Shown here: one piece after another, positions 11,058 through 20,672 of the stretch
Layout: every line of letters starts with the position of its first letter
How positions within the stretch are numbered: position 1 is the first letter of the stretch
Assembly (NCBI RefSeq): GCF_001542405.1
Contig: NZ_LNCD01000042.1
Span: forward strand, 62,001 to 126,000
Direction of reading: 5' to 3'
From: Rhizobium altiplani
Lineage (GTDB): Bacteria; Pseudomonadota; Alphaproteobacteria; Rhizobiales; Rhizobiaceae
DNA: 64,000 nucleotides
Position numbers and translations under genes: made by a program
The notes under the pieces: model-generated
Database searches by the model: none
The model's input: only the letters and a program-made list of their open reading frames with translations
Told to the model about the DNA's origin: nothing

Positions 11058-11336
11058 ATGAAGAAGCGAGCGCTTGTACTGGTTGGAGCATTCCTTCTTG
11101 CTGCATGCACGGCTGCGAAGGATTTTTCATCGCCCGGCCTCGAGCCGATCCCCGGCAGTGTCACCTATGGCGGTCAGCCACGCACCAAGCTGACGAAATC
11201 CCCGCCCGGATCGACGTTCCCCCACAACTTCATAGATCAGTGGGGTCGACAAGTGGATGAAACCTACATGATACAGCCCGACAGGTCGTTGAAGATCGTC
11301 CACAGGGAGTTCCGACCAATTCGCTTCAACCGGTGA
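11058..11336 (+). CDS. Small putative lipoprotein
   Basis: This 92-aa protein opens MKKRALVLVGAFLLAACTAA: a short positive n-region, a hydrophobic core and a LAAC lipobox with the modified cysteine at residue 17. That predicts export and lipid anchoring to the outer membrane. The rest is polar, with no domain I recognise. TTGAGGA lies ahead of the ATG. It stands alone between the FAH gene and an XRE regulator, and the role is unknown. Confidence 0.72.
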   Translation: MKKRALVLVGAFLLAACTAAKDFSSPGLEPIPGSVTYGGQPRTKLTKSPPGSTFPHNFIDQWGRQVDETYMIQPDRSLKIVHREFRPIRFNR

Positions 11337-11557
11337 GCAATGTTGACACGGGGGTTTAGCGGAGGCCGTAGCATGGCGGCAGTTGTGAGCGAGCGGTTGC
11401 CGCATGTTCAGGCTGGAGTCACATTCTTGTCAGATGATATTACCCAACTAGGAAGAACTACCAATTGAATTTGGCCCATGCCTAATACACATTTATGGGA
11501 GTGCTATACCGGAGATCGAGCGATGATCGCCACGCCGGCCCGGTCATGGAAACGCGT

Positions 11558-12007
11558 ATGATGAATGCAAAGACACCAAATGCCATCGATACCTATGTCG
11601 GTTCTCGCGTGAGGATGCGCAGGCAACTCCTAGGTCTCAGTCAGGAAAGGCTAGCCGACCAGATCGGTGTTACGTTCCAGCAGGTGCAGAAATACGAGAA
11701 GGGTCTTAACCGGATCGGTGCAAGCCGGCTGCAACGGATCGCCGAGGTCCTGAGTACGTCGCCGAGTTTCTTCTTCCAACAGAACGAATCCGAGCCAGTG
11801 AGGCTGGTTGAGACGAATGTCGCGGCTGACCCCGTCGCCGAATTCCTGCATTCGAAGGAGGGGCTCGCACTTAACCGCGCGTTCCTGAAGATCACCGATA
11901 CGCAGCTGCGCGAAAAGATCGTCGCCCTGGTCAAGGCCATGGCGCAGGCGCAGGAAGGGCGTGACGTATCAGGTGAGCGAGGAAAACACGGCGAAACCTT
12001 CGCCTGA
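11558..12007 (+). CDS. XRE-family helix-turn-helix regulator (PraR-like)
   Basis: This ~149-aa regulator starts MMNAKTPNAIDTYVG and has a lambda-repressor-like HTH at about residues 14-68 (RRQLLGLSQERLADQIG, then GVTFQQVQKYEKGLNRIG). The C-terminal half is family-specific. It is closely related to the gene at 21326, with nearly the same KTPNAID.YVG.RVR.RR opening and HTH. In-frame starts also exist at 11495 and 11546; the short form was chosen because it aligns with the paralogue. Rhizobial relatives (PraR) act on quorum sensing and attachment. The target here is unknown. Confidence 0.85.
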   Translation: MMNAKTPNAIDTYVGSRVRMRRQLLGLSQERLADQIGVTFQQVQKYEKGLNRIGASRLQRIAEVLSTSPSFFFQQNESEPVRLVETNVAADPVAEFLHSKEGLALNRAFLKITDTQLREKIVALVKAMAQAQEGRDVSGERGKHGETFA

Positions 12008-12024
12008 GCAATCAGGCTCAGGCG
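12001..12024 (+). terminator. Strong hairpin at end of XRE gene
   Basis: CGCCTGAGC at 12001-12009 pairs perfectly with GCTCAGGCG at 12016-12024 around a 6-nt loop, overlapping the stop codon. There is no T-run after it, so it may be an attenuating or Rho-linked hairpin and not a classic intrinsic terminator. It lies between this gene and the convergent pepT. Confidence 0.5.
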
Positions 12025-12093
12025 ATGTAGGGCCGGTCGGCAAGATGCAATTCCGCCTGTCATCCCCGTGCGTTGTTCGGGCGGTCGGGCAAC

Positions 12094-13326
12094 TCATGCT
12101 CGCTCTTCCCAAACCCTTGCAAGCTCAACCAGAGTGGTGACGGCCCTTTCCATGTCCTGCCTGCTGATCCATTCGCGTGGTGAGTGGAAGGCGTGCCCGC
12201 CAGCAAATATGTTCGGACATGGCAGTCCCATGAACGAGAGACGCGAACCGTCTGTTCCGCCTCGAATACTGCCGCGAACCGGCGACATTCCGGCACGGCG
12301 GATCGCTTCGATGGCGTTTTCGACAATCTGCGGGTGGCGATCGAGAACCACCTTCATGTTGCGATACTGCTGCTTGACGGCGAACGTGTAAGACGAGCCG
12401 GGATAGTCCTTCATCACCTCCCGCACGATTGCTTCGAGACGCTTCTCCTTGTCGGCGAGGCCACGTTCTTCGAAGTCCCGGACAATGAGGCTGATAGCCG
12501 CCTTTTCCATCGATCCGCTCAGACCGGTCGGATGGATGAAGCCTTCCCGACCGTCGGTCGTTTCCGGTGCGATATTCCTGGGCAACCGATCTATGATCGC
12601 ACCGGCGATCTTGATGGCGTTCTCCATCTTTCCCTTGGCAAAGCCTGGATGGATGGCGACGCCCTCGATGGCAATTTCGACACCGTCGGCCGAGAACGTC
12701 TCGTCTTCTATGTGCCCGGCTGTCTCCCCATCCATCGTATAGGCAAACTGCGCAGCAAGCTTGGTCAGGTCGACCTTGTCAACGCCGCGACCGATCTCCT
12801 CATCGGGCGTGAAAAGCAGCTTGATCGTTCCGTGCCTGATGTCGGGATTGTCCATCAGGATTTGCGCCGCCGTCATGATTTCGGCGATGCCGGCCTTGTC
12901 GTCGGCACCGAGCAGCGTCGTCCCGTCGGTTGTAACGATATCGTTGCCGATCTGGTCATTGAGCGCCGGATTCTCAGTAACGCGAATGACCTGCTTCTGG
13001 TCGCCGGAGAGCTTGATGTCGCCGCCGCCATAGTTGTGCAGGACTTTTGGCCTCACATTCGTTCCCGTGAAATCTGGTGCCGTGTCCATGTGCGAGCAGA
13101 AGCAAATGACCGGGACTGTCTTGTCGGTATTCGACGGAATGGTCGCATAGACATAGCCATGCTCGTCGAGGTGAGCATCGGACACGCCAATCTCCAGCAA
13201 CTCGTTCACGAGCAATCGACCCAGCTCCTTCTGCTTGGCTGTCGACGGCTGTGTTGGTGATCCCGCATCCGATTGAGTGTCAATAACGACGTAGCGGAGG
13301 AAACGATCGAGGACAGTGTCGGTCAT
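12094..13326 (-). CDS. pepT: Peptidase T (tripeptide aminopeptidase)
   Basis: This 410-aa M20-family zinc peptidase removes the N-terminal residue of tripeptides in the cytoplasm. Metal ligands and catalytic residues are visible in CFCSHMDTAPDFTG (His-x-Asp), GTTLLGADDKAGIAE (bridging Asp), LLFTPDEEIGRG (catalytic Glu pair) and MDGETAG. The C-terminal GGTDGSRLSFMGLPCPNIFAGG with a following His is also conserved. Length and motif order match E. coli PepT. It is a single gene convergent with the XRE gene. Confidence 0.95.
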   Translation of the reverse strand: MTDTVLDRFLRYVVIDTQSDAGSPTQPSTAKQKELGRLLVNELLEIGVSDAHLDEHGYVYATIPSNTDKTVPVICFCSHMDTAPDFTGTNVRPKVLHNYGGGDIKLSGDQKQVIRVTENPALNDQIGNDIVTTDGTTLLGADDKAGIAEIMTAAQILMDNPDIRHGTIKLLFTPDEEIGRGVDKVDLTKLAAQFAYTMDGETAGHIEDETFSADGVEIAIEGVAIHPGFAKGKMENAIKIAGAIIDRLPRNIAPETTDGREGFIHPTGLSGSMEKAAISLIVRDFEERGLADKEKRLEAIVREVMKDYPGSSYTFAVKQQYRNMKVVLDRHPQIVENAIEAIRRAGMSPVRGSIRGGTDGSRLSFMGLPCPNIFAGGHAFHSPREWISRQDMERAVTTLVELARVWEERA

Positions 13327-13545
13327 GGCGGCTCCGGTTTGTGTTTGGCGACGCACGGGTATAGCCTTCCCAGACAGGTCTTGAATAGTGGCCTTCGACG
13401 CCCATGTTCGACCGCAGGTTGGCGAAAGACCGGGGTCCTGCCGTCCAGCGAATGCCAATGTCAGACCTTAGTCCGATGGAACCTTGAGACGTCCGACTTA
13501 GTTTCTACGCCGTAACGCAAAAATCTATTACGGTTGGAGTGGAAG

Positions 13546-13797
13546 ATGAGAAAAATTATCCTTGTTGGTGCATTTATGGGCGCGTTGGCCTCGTGCACCG
13601 CGACCGAGAAGGGAACGGCGATCGGCGCCGGTTCGGGAGCCATCATCGGCGGTGCAGTCAGCAATAGCTGGGAAGGTGCGGCCATTGGTGCCGTGGCCGG
13701 CGGCGTGGCGGGTGCCCTGATTGGACGCTCCACCGAGCATCGCGGCTACTGTGTCTATCGTGACCGGTATGGCCGCAGGTATGAGGCGCGCTGCTAG
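13546..13797 (+). CDS. Glycine-zipper lipoprotein
   Basis: This 83-aa protein has a signal with a lipobox-like LASC (MRKIILVGAFMGALASCTAT). A glycine-zipper segment follows (GTAIGAGSGAIIGGAVS and GAAIGAVAGGVAGALIG), as in SlyB/YMGG-type outer-membrane proteins. The tail YCVYRDRYGRRYEARC is common in small rhizobial envelope proteins. GGAG precedes the ATG. It ends at a strong bidirectional terminator. Confidence 0.82.
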   Translation: MRKIILVGAFMGALASCTATEKGTAIGAGSGAIIGGAVSNSWEGAAIGAVAGGVAGALIGRSTEHRGYCVYRDRYGRRYEARC

Positions 13798-13808
13798 GCG
13801 CATGCCCG

Positions 13809-13841
13809 ATGACCGCCTCCTCCTCAAGAGGCGGTCATTTC
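13809..13841. terminator. Bidirectional intrinsic terminator
   Basis: ATGACCGCCTC at 13809-13819 pairs perfectly with GAGGCGGTCAT at 13828-13838 (8-nt loop), followed by TTT. It separates the lipoprotein gene from the convergent ABC transporter operon and can serve both strands. Confidence 0.85.
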
Positions 13842-13854
13842 CATCATGCGCTCG

Positions 13855-14697
13855 CTAGTGGGCACTTTGTTGTTTTGCCCGCGCGACGATCTGCGTCGGG
13901 TTGACGAACTGCAGCGCAAGAACCAGCCAGAACAGTGTCGTGACCATGTAGACCACCGCCATCGCATCGATGGACTGGCCCGCCCGGACGCCTGACGCAA
14001 AGACCGCATAGTAGAGGGAGACGACGAGTGTTTGGGTCGTGGGGCCGGCAATCAGGAAGGTGAGCTCGAACATCGCGATGGTTCGAACCAGAACCAAAAG
14101 CAAGGCAGCCAGCATTCCCGGCAGGAGCAGCGGTAGCAAGATCCGCAGAAAGAGGCTCGTCGTTCCTGCACCGAACACGCGGGCTGCCGCTTCGATACGC
14201 GGGTCGATCTGCTCGATGAAGGGGATCATCACCAGGACCACAAAGGGCAGCGAAGGCACGATGTTGATCAGCACGACACCCCAGAATGTGCCGCCGAGGC
14301 CGAGCCGATAGAGAACGGTTGCGAGCGGAATACCGTAGGTCAGCGGCGGGATCAGCAACGGCAACAGGAACAGCAGGACGACAAGACCCTTTCCGGGAAA
14401 GTTGCGCCGCGCAAGCGCATAGGCGGTCGTGACGCCCAGAATTCCGGAAATGATGACGACGGTGAAAACGATCTCGAAGGTGACGAGAACGACACTGGAG
14501 AGCTGAAATTCCTTCCAGGCACTGAAGTACCAGCGTGTCGTCCAGCCGGCCGGCAGCCATGTGCCAAGCCAGCGCGTCGCAAACGAATTGACAATGACGG
14601 CTGCGATGACGGCAAGCAGGTTTAGCACAAAAAGGATGGCTAGCGCCCAAATGGCGAAACGCCAGATCTTCGAGGTGAGGCCCTGATCTCGGATCAT
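13855..14697 (-). CDS. ABC transporter permease (PotC type)
   Basis: This 280-aa inner-membrane permease has about six hydrophobic segments and an EAA loop (IEAAARVFGAGTTSLFLRILLPLLLPG) of the spermidine/iron/thiamine class. It is the last gene of a four-gene operon, 2 bp after the first permease. With its partner it forms the channel for the ligand delivered by the PotD-like protein at 16732. Confidence 0.9.
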   Translation of the reverse strand: MIRDQGLTSKIWRFAIWALAILFVLNLLAVIAAVIVNSFATRWLGTWLPAGWTTRWYFSAWKEFQLSSVVLVTFEIVFTVVIISGILGVTTAYALARRNFPGKGLVVLLFLLPLLIPPLTYGIPLATVLYRLGLGGTFWGVVLINIVPSLPFVVLVMIPFIEQIDPRIEAAARVFGAGTTSLFLRILLPLLLPGMLAALLLVLVRTIAMFELTFLIAGPTTQTLVVSLYYAVFASGVRAGQSIDAMAVVYMVTTLFWLVLALQFVNPTQIVARAKQQSAH

Positions 14698-14699
14698 GA

Positions 14700-15578
14700 T
14701 TAGCCTTTCGTGCCGCCGGCGGGGCCGCGGTAGAAGAGTGAGCGTATGGCGAGAACCGCCAGCACGACAGCGAGCTCCACGGCACCCATGATGAGGGCGA
14801 TCGCCGAACCGAGCGAATGATCATATTGCTCGAAGGCGGCCTGATAGGCGGCAATGGAGATGACACGCGTCGGCCCTGCCGGCGCACCCAGAAGCACGGC
14901 GGAGGGAAAGACAGCGAAGGCCTGGACGAAGGCAAGGCAAAAGGTGACGGCTAGGCCCGGAACCAGAAGCGGCAGGAAGACGCGGAAGAAGCGCTGCCGT
15001 GGCCCTGCGCCCAATGTTGCGGCTGCCTGTTCAATCGCGGGATCGATACCGGTGACGTAGGACAGCGTGAGCAGGAAGGCAAACGGAAAGCCGGTGATCA
15101 GCAGCGAGGCAAAGACGCCCCAGTAATTGTTCGTCAGCTTCACGGGAGTGTCGAGGATGCCGAGCAGCAGGAGCGTATGATTGAACCAGCCGCGCGGTCC
15201 GAGAAAGGTCAGCAGTCCGTCGGCCACGAAGACCGTGCCAAGGGTGATCGGCAAGACGAGAATCGTCGTCAGCAGGCGCTGTCGGCGCATCAGGCGCACG
15301 CGCAGGGCAACCGGCACCGCGAATGCGAGGTTGATTATGGTTACCGGCAGGGCAAGCCACATGGTCGCAGCGATCGTTTGGTACTGGAACGGATCGCTGA
15401 AGAATTTCGTGTAGTTGGCATACCAGGCGCCCTCTTTCGGCATGAGGGAATCGGCCAGGCCATAGAGGAAGGGGTAGACGAACAGCGCGATCATGAAGAT
15501 CAGGCCTGGCAGAAGCAGCAGCGTCGTGCCGTCAAGCCCCCGAGCGGCAAGTCGAGTTTGCAGCGAGGGCTGGTTCAT
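14700..15578 (-). CDS. ABC transporter permease (PotB type)
   Basis: This 292-aa membrane protein begins with a short cytoplasmic tail and the first membrane span (LLLLPGLIFMIALFVYPFLY). The EAA loop is IEQAAATLGAGPRQRFFRVFLPLLVPG. Its start overlaps the ATPase stop by 4 nt (ATGA), showing translational coupling. The paired permease follows immediately. Confidence 0.9.
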   Translation of the reverse strand: MNQPSLQTRLAARGLDGTTLLLLPGLIFMIALFVYPFLYGLADSLMPKEGAWYANYTKFFSDPFQYQTIAATMWLALPVTIINLAFAVPVALRVRLMRRQRLLTTILVLPITLGTVFVADGLLTFLGPRGWFNHTLLLLGILDTPVKLTNNYWGVFASLLITGFPFAFLLTLSYVTGIDPAIEQAAATLGAGPRQRFFRVFLPLLVPGLAVTFCLAFVQAFAVFPSAVLLGAPAGPTRVISIAAYQAAFEQYDHSLGSAIALIMGAVELAVVLAVLAIRSLFYRGPAGGTKG

Positions 15579-16675
15579 CCCGCCGCCCCCGAAAAGACCA
15601 GGGCTCGACCGGCAACCGGCTGAAGCCTCGTCGATGCGCCGCGGCCGAGCGGCTCATCCGCCCGGAAATAGAGTTCCGAACCGTCGCCTGCCCGCGCCAT
15701 GCCGAAAAATGCGCGTCCGCGATACTCCATGCTGCTGACGGTGGCGGCGATCCCCTCGCCGTTGGACGCGACAAGATCTTCCGGACGGACGGACAGGATG
15801 GCTGCATCACCTGCCTTGAGGGGCGAACGCATCGTGCCGACGAGGCGAGCACCGGCGACCTCGATCTCAGCCTCATCGCCGGACACGCGCGTAATGCGGC
15901 CCGGAACACGGGTTCTGAAGCCCATGAAGTCGGCGACATCAACGTTGACCGGCCGCTGGTAGAGATCCTGGGGCGAACCGATCTGCTCGATATGACCCTG
16001 GCTCATGACCACGATACGGTCGGCAAGCGACAGCGCCTCGTCCTGGTCATGCGTGACATAGATGGTGGTGGACCCGATCTGGTCGTGAATACCGCGAATT
16101 TCGGCGCGCATCTCAAGTCGGAGCTTTGCATCGAGATTGGATAGCGGCTCGTCCATCAGGACGATTGGCGGGCGAATGACAATGGCGCGCGCGATTGCGA
16201 CGCGCTGCTGCTGCCCGCCAGAGAGCTGGCCCGGCAATTTGTCGGCTTGGCTTTCGAGGCGAACCAGGGCCAAGGCATCGCGAACGCGCTGGTCGGCCTC
16301 GGGACCCTTTATGCCCTGCATGGCAAGCCCGAAGCCGACGTTCTTTCGGACAGTCATGTGTGGAAACAGGGCGTAGCTCTGGAAAACCATCCCAAAGCCG
16401 CGGCGCTCCGGTTCGAGCTGGTCTATGCGCGTGCCACCAAGGCGGATTTCGCCACCCGTCAGTGCGAGCAAGCCGGCAATGCAGTTCAGCGCGGTCGACT
16501 TGCCGCAGCCGGATGGACCAAGCAGCGCCACGAACTCGCCGGGCTCGATCGCAAGATCGATGCCATTCAAGGCGTTGAACGCCCCGAAGGCGCGACGCAT
16601 TCCGTCGAGTTCCAGGCGCGCGTTCTTGCGCGTCGATGCTGCGGCATTCGATACCGAGGTCAAACCAATCTCCAT
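15575..16675 (-). CDS. ABC transporter ATP-binding protein (PotA/FbpC type)
   Basis: This 366-aa ATPase has Walker [10 protein letters not shown] at residues 53-61, the signature LSGGQQQR at 151-158, Walker B IVLMDEP at 171-177, and a TOBE domain at the C-terminus. An upstream in-frame ATG at 16765 would run back into the binding-protein coding sequence, so [10 protein letters not shown] at 16675 is preferred. It energises the neighbouring PotB/PotC-type permeases. Confidence 0.92.
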   Translation of the reverse strand: MEIGLTSVSNAAASTRKNARLELDGMRRAFGAFNALNGIDLAIEPGEFVALLGPSGCGKSTALNCIAGLLALTGGEIRLGGTRIDQLEPERRGFGMVFQSYALFPHMTVRKNVGFGLAMQGIKGPEADQRVRDALALVRLESQADKLPGQLSGGQQQRVAIARAIVIRPPIVLMDEPLSNLDAKLRLEMRAEIRGIHDQIGSTTIYVTHDQDEALSLADRIVVMSQGHIEQIGSPQDLYQRPVNVDVADFMGFRTRVPGRITRVSGDEAEIEVAGARLVGTMRSPLKAGDAAILSVRPEDLVASNGEGIAATVSSMEYRGRAFFGMARAGDGSELYFRADEPLGRGASTRLQPVAGRALVFSGAAG

Positions 16676-16731
16676 CTGCAGAATGAGGTGGCCGGCCAGG
16701 GACGAAATCCCGGCCGGCTGATGTTCTTCGA

Positions 16732-17907
16732 TCAGCCCTTCTTGGCGCCGATCTTCTCGTCCCAAATGCGGAAGGCTTCGACCAACTGCTTCGGCTCCAG
16801 CGGAACCTCCAGGGGATTGTTGGCGATCCAGTCGGCATATTCCGGTCGACCGAATTCCTTGAGGGTGTCCTGGCTTTCCTGCGGCGCCATATCAATGGTG
16901 ACGTCCTTGACGGCCGGACCCGGATAGAAGTAGCCGGCGTCGTAGGCGATTGCCTGCTGCTTGGGCTGCAGGATGTAGTTGAGAACGTCGATCAGCACGC
17001 CGATCTTCTCGTCGGACACGCCCTTCGGGACCACTGCGTAGTGGGCGTCGGTGACCCAATGGAAGCCATCGAGCTTCTGCACCTTCGCTTCAGCCGGAAC
17101 GATGCCGAGCGCGCGGGGGTTAATGTCCCAGCCGGTCGTCGAGACGACGATGTCGCGCGTCCCCTCGCCAAGCTCCTTCATCACCTGGCCAGTGCCGGTC
17201 GGATAGTATTCGATGTGTTCGCCGAGTGCTGCGAGATAGTCCCACGTCTTTGACCAGCCCTTGGCGGGATCACGCGGGTCGCTGTCGCCGAGCAGATAGG
17301 GCAAGCCCATGAGGAAGGTGCGGCCGGGGCCGGAATTGGCCGGGCGAGCGTAGATGAAGCGATTCTTGTTGGCCTTCGCCCAGTCAAGCAGCTCCTGCGC
17401 CGACTTTGGCGGCGTGGGCACCTTGTCCGGCATATATTCGATGAGGGGACCGGACGGGTAATAGGTGACGACGACGCCCTGATCCTTGGCAAGGGCCTGC
17501 ATCTTGAAGGCCTGCGGCTGCAGGATTTGCTCGAGGTTGGGAAGCTCGGACTTGTGCGCTCCGAGATCGATCCAAAGTCCCTGGTCGAGGCCGGCCGAAA
17601 GTGCATCCGTGCCTGTCAGGACGAGATCGATATCGACCTTGCCGGCTGCCTGCTGCGCCTTGATCTTGCCAGGGAGTTCCGGCGCCGGTGCCTTTGTGAA
17701 GGCGAAGCTCGTGACCCATTCCGGCTTCTCCGCGGCATAGGCCTCGAACATGCCCTGCGTGAGCGCGAGGTTGCCGGCGACATCCGCGATCGTGATGGTC
17801 ACTGGACTTGCCGGCTTCTTGGCCTGCGCGAAGACCTTCAACGGCAGCATGCTCGCGACGGCGGCGCCTGCGGCGGTGCCGACAAATGTTCTGCGGGTGA
17901 CTTTCAT
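16732..17907 (-). CDS. Extracellular solute-binding protein (PotD-like, Tat signal)
   Basis: This 391-aa binding protein is the first gene of the operon. It has a twin-arginine leader (MKVTRRTFVGTAAGAAVASM, cleaved near VFAQA), so it is probably exported folded. The mature part resembles spermidine/iron/opine-type type 2 receptors. Polyadenine-rich GAGGAGGAGAAAC precedes the ATG at 17907. It is divergent from a GntR regulator and uxuA, which hints at a hexuronate or related ligand. Polyamine-type receptors usually bind other compounds, so the ligand is open. Confidence 0.88.
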   Translation of the reverse strand: MKVTRRTFVGTAAGAAVASMLPLKVFAQAKKPASPVTITIADVAGNLALTQGMFEAYAAEKPEWVTSFAFTKAPAPELPGKIKAQQAAGKVDIDLVLTGTDALSAGLDQGLWIDLGAHKSELPNLEQILQPQAFKMQALAKDQGVVVTYYPSGPLIEYMPDKVPTPPKSAQELLDWAKANKNRFIYARPANSGPGRTFLMGLPYLLGDSDPRDPAKGWSKTWDYLAALGEHIEYYPTGTGQVMKELGEGTRDIVVSTTGWDINPRALGIVPAEAKVQKLDGFHWVTDAHYAVVPKGVSDEKIGVLIDVLNYILQPKQQAIAYDAGYFYPGPAVKDVTIDMAPQESQDTLKEFGRPEYADWIANNPLEVPLEPKQLVEAFRIWDEKIGAKKG

Positions 17908-18074
17908 ATTGTTTCTCCTCCTCTTGTTGCCGGGCACCGCAAAACGTGGTGCTGCGCGTCCCCGAACCGATCGTTGCAGGGATCGGCACCTTCTCTTAGA
18001 TGCGTGAACCATCTGAAATGATTGCCGAAAACACCATTCCTCCAGGTGCAGCTTGGCAGTCGCGATAAATTGAT

Positions 18075-18084
18075 ATACTAGTAT
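18075..18084. promoter_or_regulatory. Candidate operator palindrome in GntR/ABC intergenic region
   Basis: ATACTAGTAT is a perfect 10-bp palindrome within an AT-rich stretch, 14 bp before the GntR start and about 168 bp before the ABC operon start. Its position and ATAC/GTAT arms fit an FCD-GntR operator. The assignment is inferred. Confidence 0.4.
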
Positions 18085-18098
18085 TCACGAACGAGTCA

Positions 18099-18839
18099 AT
18101 GTCAGGGCCGCACGTAATGCAGGCAACAGTTGTTTCCATTCCCGCGACCTTGCCTTCCGAGGCCGAGAGGCCGGCGAAGCTTCGTCGCGTGACGACCGCA
18201 GATGCCATCTACAACAGGCTTTACGCCGACATTCTTGCTCTGCGTATGCCACCGGGAATGCAACTGCAGGAAAAGCGCATTGCCGAAGAGTTCAACGTCA
18301 GCCGCACACCTGTGCGTGAGGCGCTGCTTCGACTGTCGGAAGGCGGGCTTGTCGATATCTATCCGCAATCGGGCACCGTCGTGTCGCGCGTGCCCGTCGC
18401 GGCCATCCCGGAGGCAGTCGTCGTTCGCAAGTCGCTTGAGGGTACCACGGTGGAACGTGCAGCCGAGATCGCGACAGCTGCCGATATCAGTCGCCTGGAT
18501 GGCATCATCTCACGACAGAGATCACTGGCCGCACTCGGCGACCCCTCGGCCTTTCACGAAGAGGATGAGGCGTTCCACGAGGCGATTGCCAGCATTGCTG
18601 GATATCCCGGGATCTGGACGATCCTCAAGACGGTCAAGGTGCAGATCGACAGGGCGCGTCGGCTGACGTTGCCGGTTCTTGGCCGGATGGACAATGTCGT
18701 GCACGAACACCAACTTATTCGCGATGCGATTGCCGCCCATGACCTCGAAGCAGCGCGCGCGGCAATGATGCATCACCTCAGCGCCGTCATACCCGATGTC
18801 GCCGAACTTCGAACGCAGTATCCAGATTACTTCTGCTGA
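18099..18839 (+). CDS. GntR-family regulator with FCD domain
   Basis: This 246-aa regulator has an N-terminal winged helix (IYADILALRMPPG-type helix, then RIAEEFNVSRTPVREALLRLSEGG) and a helical FCD effector domain with metal-ligand-like Asp/His residues (FHEEDEAFHEAI and HEHQLIRDAIAAHD). FCD regulators often bind sugar acids. It lies between the ABC operon (divergent) and uxuA (45 bp downstream, same strand), so it is likely an UxuR/ExuR-like repressor of both. An alternative ATG lies at 18117. Confidence 0.9.
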   Translation: MSGPHVMQATVVSIPATLPSEAERPAKLRRVTTADAIYNRLYADILALRMPPGMQLQEKRIAEEFNVSRTPVREALLRLSEGGLVDIYPQSGTVVSRVPVAAIPEAVVVRKSLEGTTVERAAEIATAADISRLDGIISRQRSLAALGDPSAFHEEDEAFHEAIASIAGYPGIWTILKTVKVQIDRARRLTLPVLGRMDNVVHEHQLIRDAIAAHDLEAARAAMMHHLSAVIPDVAELRTQYPDYFC

Positions 18840-18884
18840 GCCAATCAGCGGACAACGACAAAGACGATCCCAAGGAGGAAGTGC

Positions 18885-20072
18885 ATGCGCCAGGGTTGGA
18901 GATGGTTTGGGCCTGAGGCTCCGGTGACACTCGATGAGGTGCGCCAGACCGGAGCGACGAATATTGTTTCGTCCCTGCATCAGGTTCCGATCGGCCGCGC
19001 GTGGACTGAGGCTGAAGTGCGTGAGCGGCAGGCGATGATCGAAACCACGCCGGCTGGGCGCTCGAGCCTGACATGGTCCGTCGTCGAGAGCATCCCCATA
19101 CCCGATGCGGTCAAGCGCAATGGCGGGCGGGCAAAGGCGGAAATCGAGGCCTGGATTGCCAGCCTGGAAGCTGTTGCCGCCTGCGGTATTCCAATTGTTT
19201 GCTATAACTTCATGCCCGTCGTCGACTGGACGCGCACCGAACTCGACCATGTGATCGATACCGGCGCCACCGCCATGCGCTTCGATCACGAGAAGTTTGC
19301 TGCCTTCGATCTGTTTGTCCTACAGCGCGCAGGTGCAAAGGAACAGTACAGCGCCGAGGATGCGGCGCGGGCGCGTGAAGTGTTCGACACGATGAGCGAA
19401 AGCGAAATTGCGGAGATCACCCGGATCATCACATCTGCCCTGCCCGGCTCTACGACCGAGCCATTGACGATCCCGCAGTTCCGCGAAAAGCTCGCCGCCT
19501 ATGCTGGGATCGATGCCCCCAGGCTGCGCCAGCACCTCATTGAATTCCTTCAAGCAGTGACACCGGCTGCCGAAGCGCGTGGCGTGAAGCTGACGCTGCA
19601 CCCCGACGATCCGCCGCGCTCGCTGTTTGGCCTGCCGCGTATTGCATCTACCGCGGATGACTATGCCGCACTCTTCGATGCCGTGCCCTCTAAGGCAAAT
19701 GGCATGTGCTATTGCACCGGCAGCCTCGGTGTTCGTGCAGACAACGACCTGGCCGCAATTGCCCGGCGCTTTGCCGCCCGGATCCATTTCGCGCATCTGC
19801 GGGCAACCAGGCGTGAGGGCGACGGCCGTACCTTCCATGAGAGCGCCCATCTGGAGGGTGATGTTGATATGGTCGCCGTCCTGAAGGAGCTTGTCGCGGA
19901 GGACCGGCGGCGTCAGGCAGACGAAACGATCGTTTTCCGTTCCGACCATGGTCATCGCATGCTCGACGATCTCAACAAGAACGTGACGCCAGGCTACCCG
20001 GCAATCGGGCGTCTGCGCGGTCTGGCCGAACTCCGCGGCATTCTCCATGCGCTGGGGGCGGCGCCGTCGTGA
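18885..20072 (+). CDS. uxuA: D-mannonate dehydratase
   Basis: This 395-aa enzyme dehydrates D-mannonate to 2-keto-3-deoxy-D-gluconate in glucuronate breakdown. The sequence follows UxuA throughout: MRQGWRWFGP at the start, the GIPIVCYNFMPVVDWTRTEL segment, KLTLHPDDPPRSLFGLPRI with metal-binding His/Asp, CYCTGSLG, and HFAHLRAT. The C-terminal DHGHRMLDDL is also conserved. AAGGAGG precedes the ATG. It sits directly behind the GntR gene. Confidence 0.96.
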   Translation: MRQGWRWFGPEAPVTLDEVRQTGATNIVSSLHQVPIGRAWTEAEVRERQAMIETTPAGRSSLTWSVVESIPIPDAVKRNGGRAKAEIEAWIASLEAVAACGIPIVCYNFMPVVDWTRTELDHVIDTGATAMRFDHEKFAAFDLFVLQRAGAKEQYSAEDAARAREVFDTMSESEIAEITRIITSALPGSTTEPLTIPQFREKLAAYAGIDAPRLRQHLIEFLQAVTPAAEARGVKLTLHPDDPPRSLFGLPRIASTADDYAALFDAVPSKANGMCYCTGSLGVRADNDLAAIARRFAARIHFAHLRATRREGDGRTFHESAHLEGDVDMVAVLKELVAEDRRRQADETIVFRSDHGHRMLDDLNKNVTPGYPAIGRLRGLAELRGILHALGAAPS

Positions 20073-20212
20073 CGGTGGCCGCATCACGTTGAGGATCTTT
20101 TCAAGCGCTTGTTGCGGGGTGAAACGGCTGATCGTCCCGCGCGCGGCATCTCCCGCATCGGGAACAAACTTGGGCACGGCTCATTTCTCTTCTTGCAGAG
20201 AGGAGAAACGAC

Positions 20213-20512
20213 ATGACGTACGACCCCAATGATCCCAACCGCAATCCCGACACGGATCACGATCTGCGCACGCCACCGGTGCGTCGCAGCTCGAGTGCCT
20301 GGATCGGATGGGTTGCCGCGATCGCTGTGATCCTCGTTGCGGCGTTTGCTATCACGGAATGGTTCGACCGGCCGGGTACCGACATGACCCCGACGGCTTC
20401 GACGACTGAAACTCAGCCGGTGAAGCCGCCGGTAGCGCCCGCCGCGCCGTCAAGTGAGCCGGCAACGCCAGCCCCGGCCAATCCTTCGACCGGCGGCACG
20501 ACACCGCAATAG
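20213..20512 (+). CDS. Small single-span membrane protein with Pro/Ala/Thr-rich tail
   Basis: This 99-aa protein has a polar Asn/Asp/Pro N-terminus and one membrane span at about residues 27-48 (SSAWIGWVAAIAVILVAAFA). The rest is a low-complexity Pro/Ala/Thr tail, likely periplasmic. AGAGGAG lies just before the ATG. Such proteins are common in rhizobia; no function is known to me. Confidence 0.7.
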   Translation: MTYDPNDPNRNPDTDHDLRTPPVRRSSSAWIGWVAAIAVILVAAFAITEWFDRPGTDMTPTASTTETQPVKPPVAPAAPSSEPATPAPANPSTGGTTPQ

Positions 20513-20672
20513 TCAAGACCAGAATCGGGAGCCTTGCCGTTCCTCGGAGGCTTCCGTTTTCTGATCGGACTCTGGTCGGTTTCAGCCGGCCGCGGCTCTC
20601 CTGGCCGCGGCCTGGTGCGCGACCGATAGGGCGTGTTGTCCGGCTCCCCGGAGCCAGGTGTCCCACGCTCCA

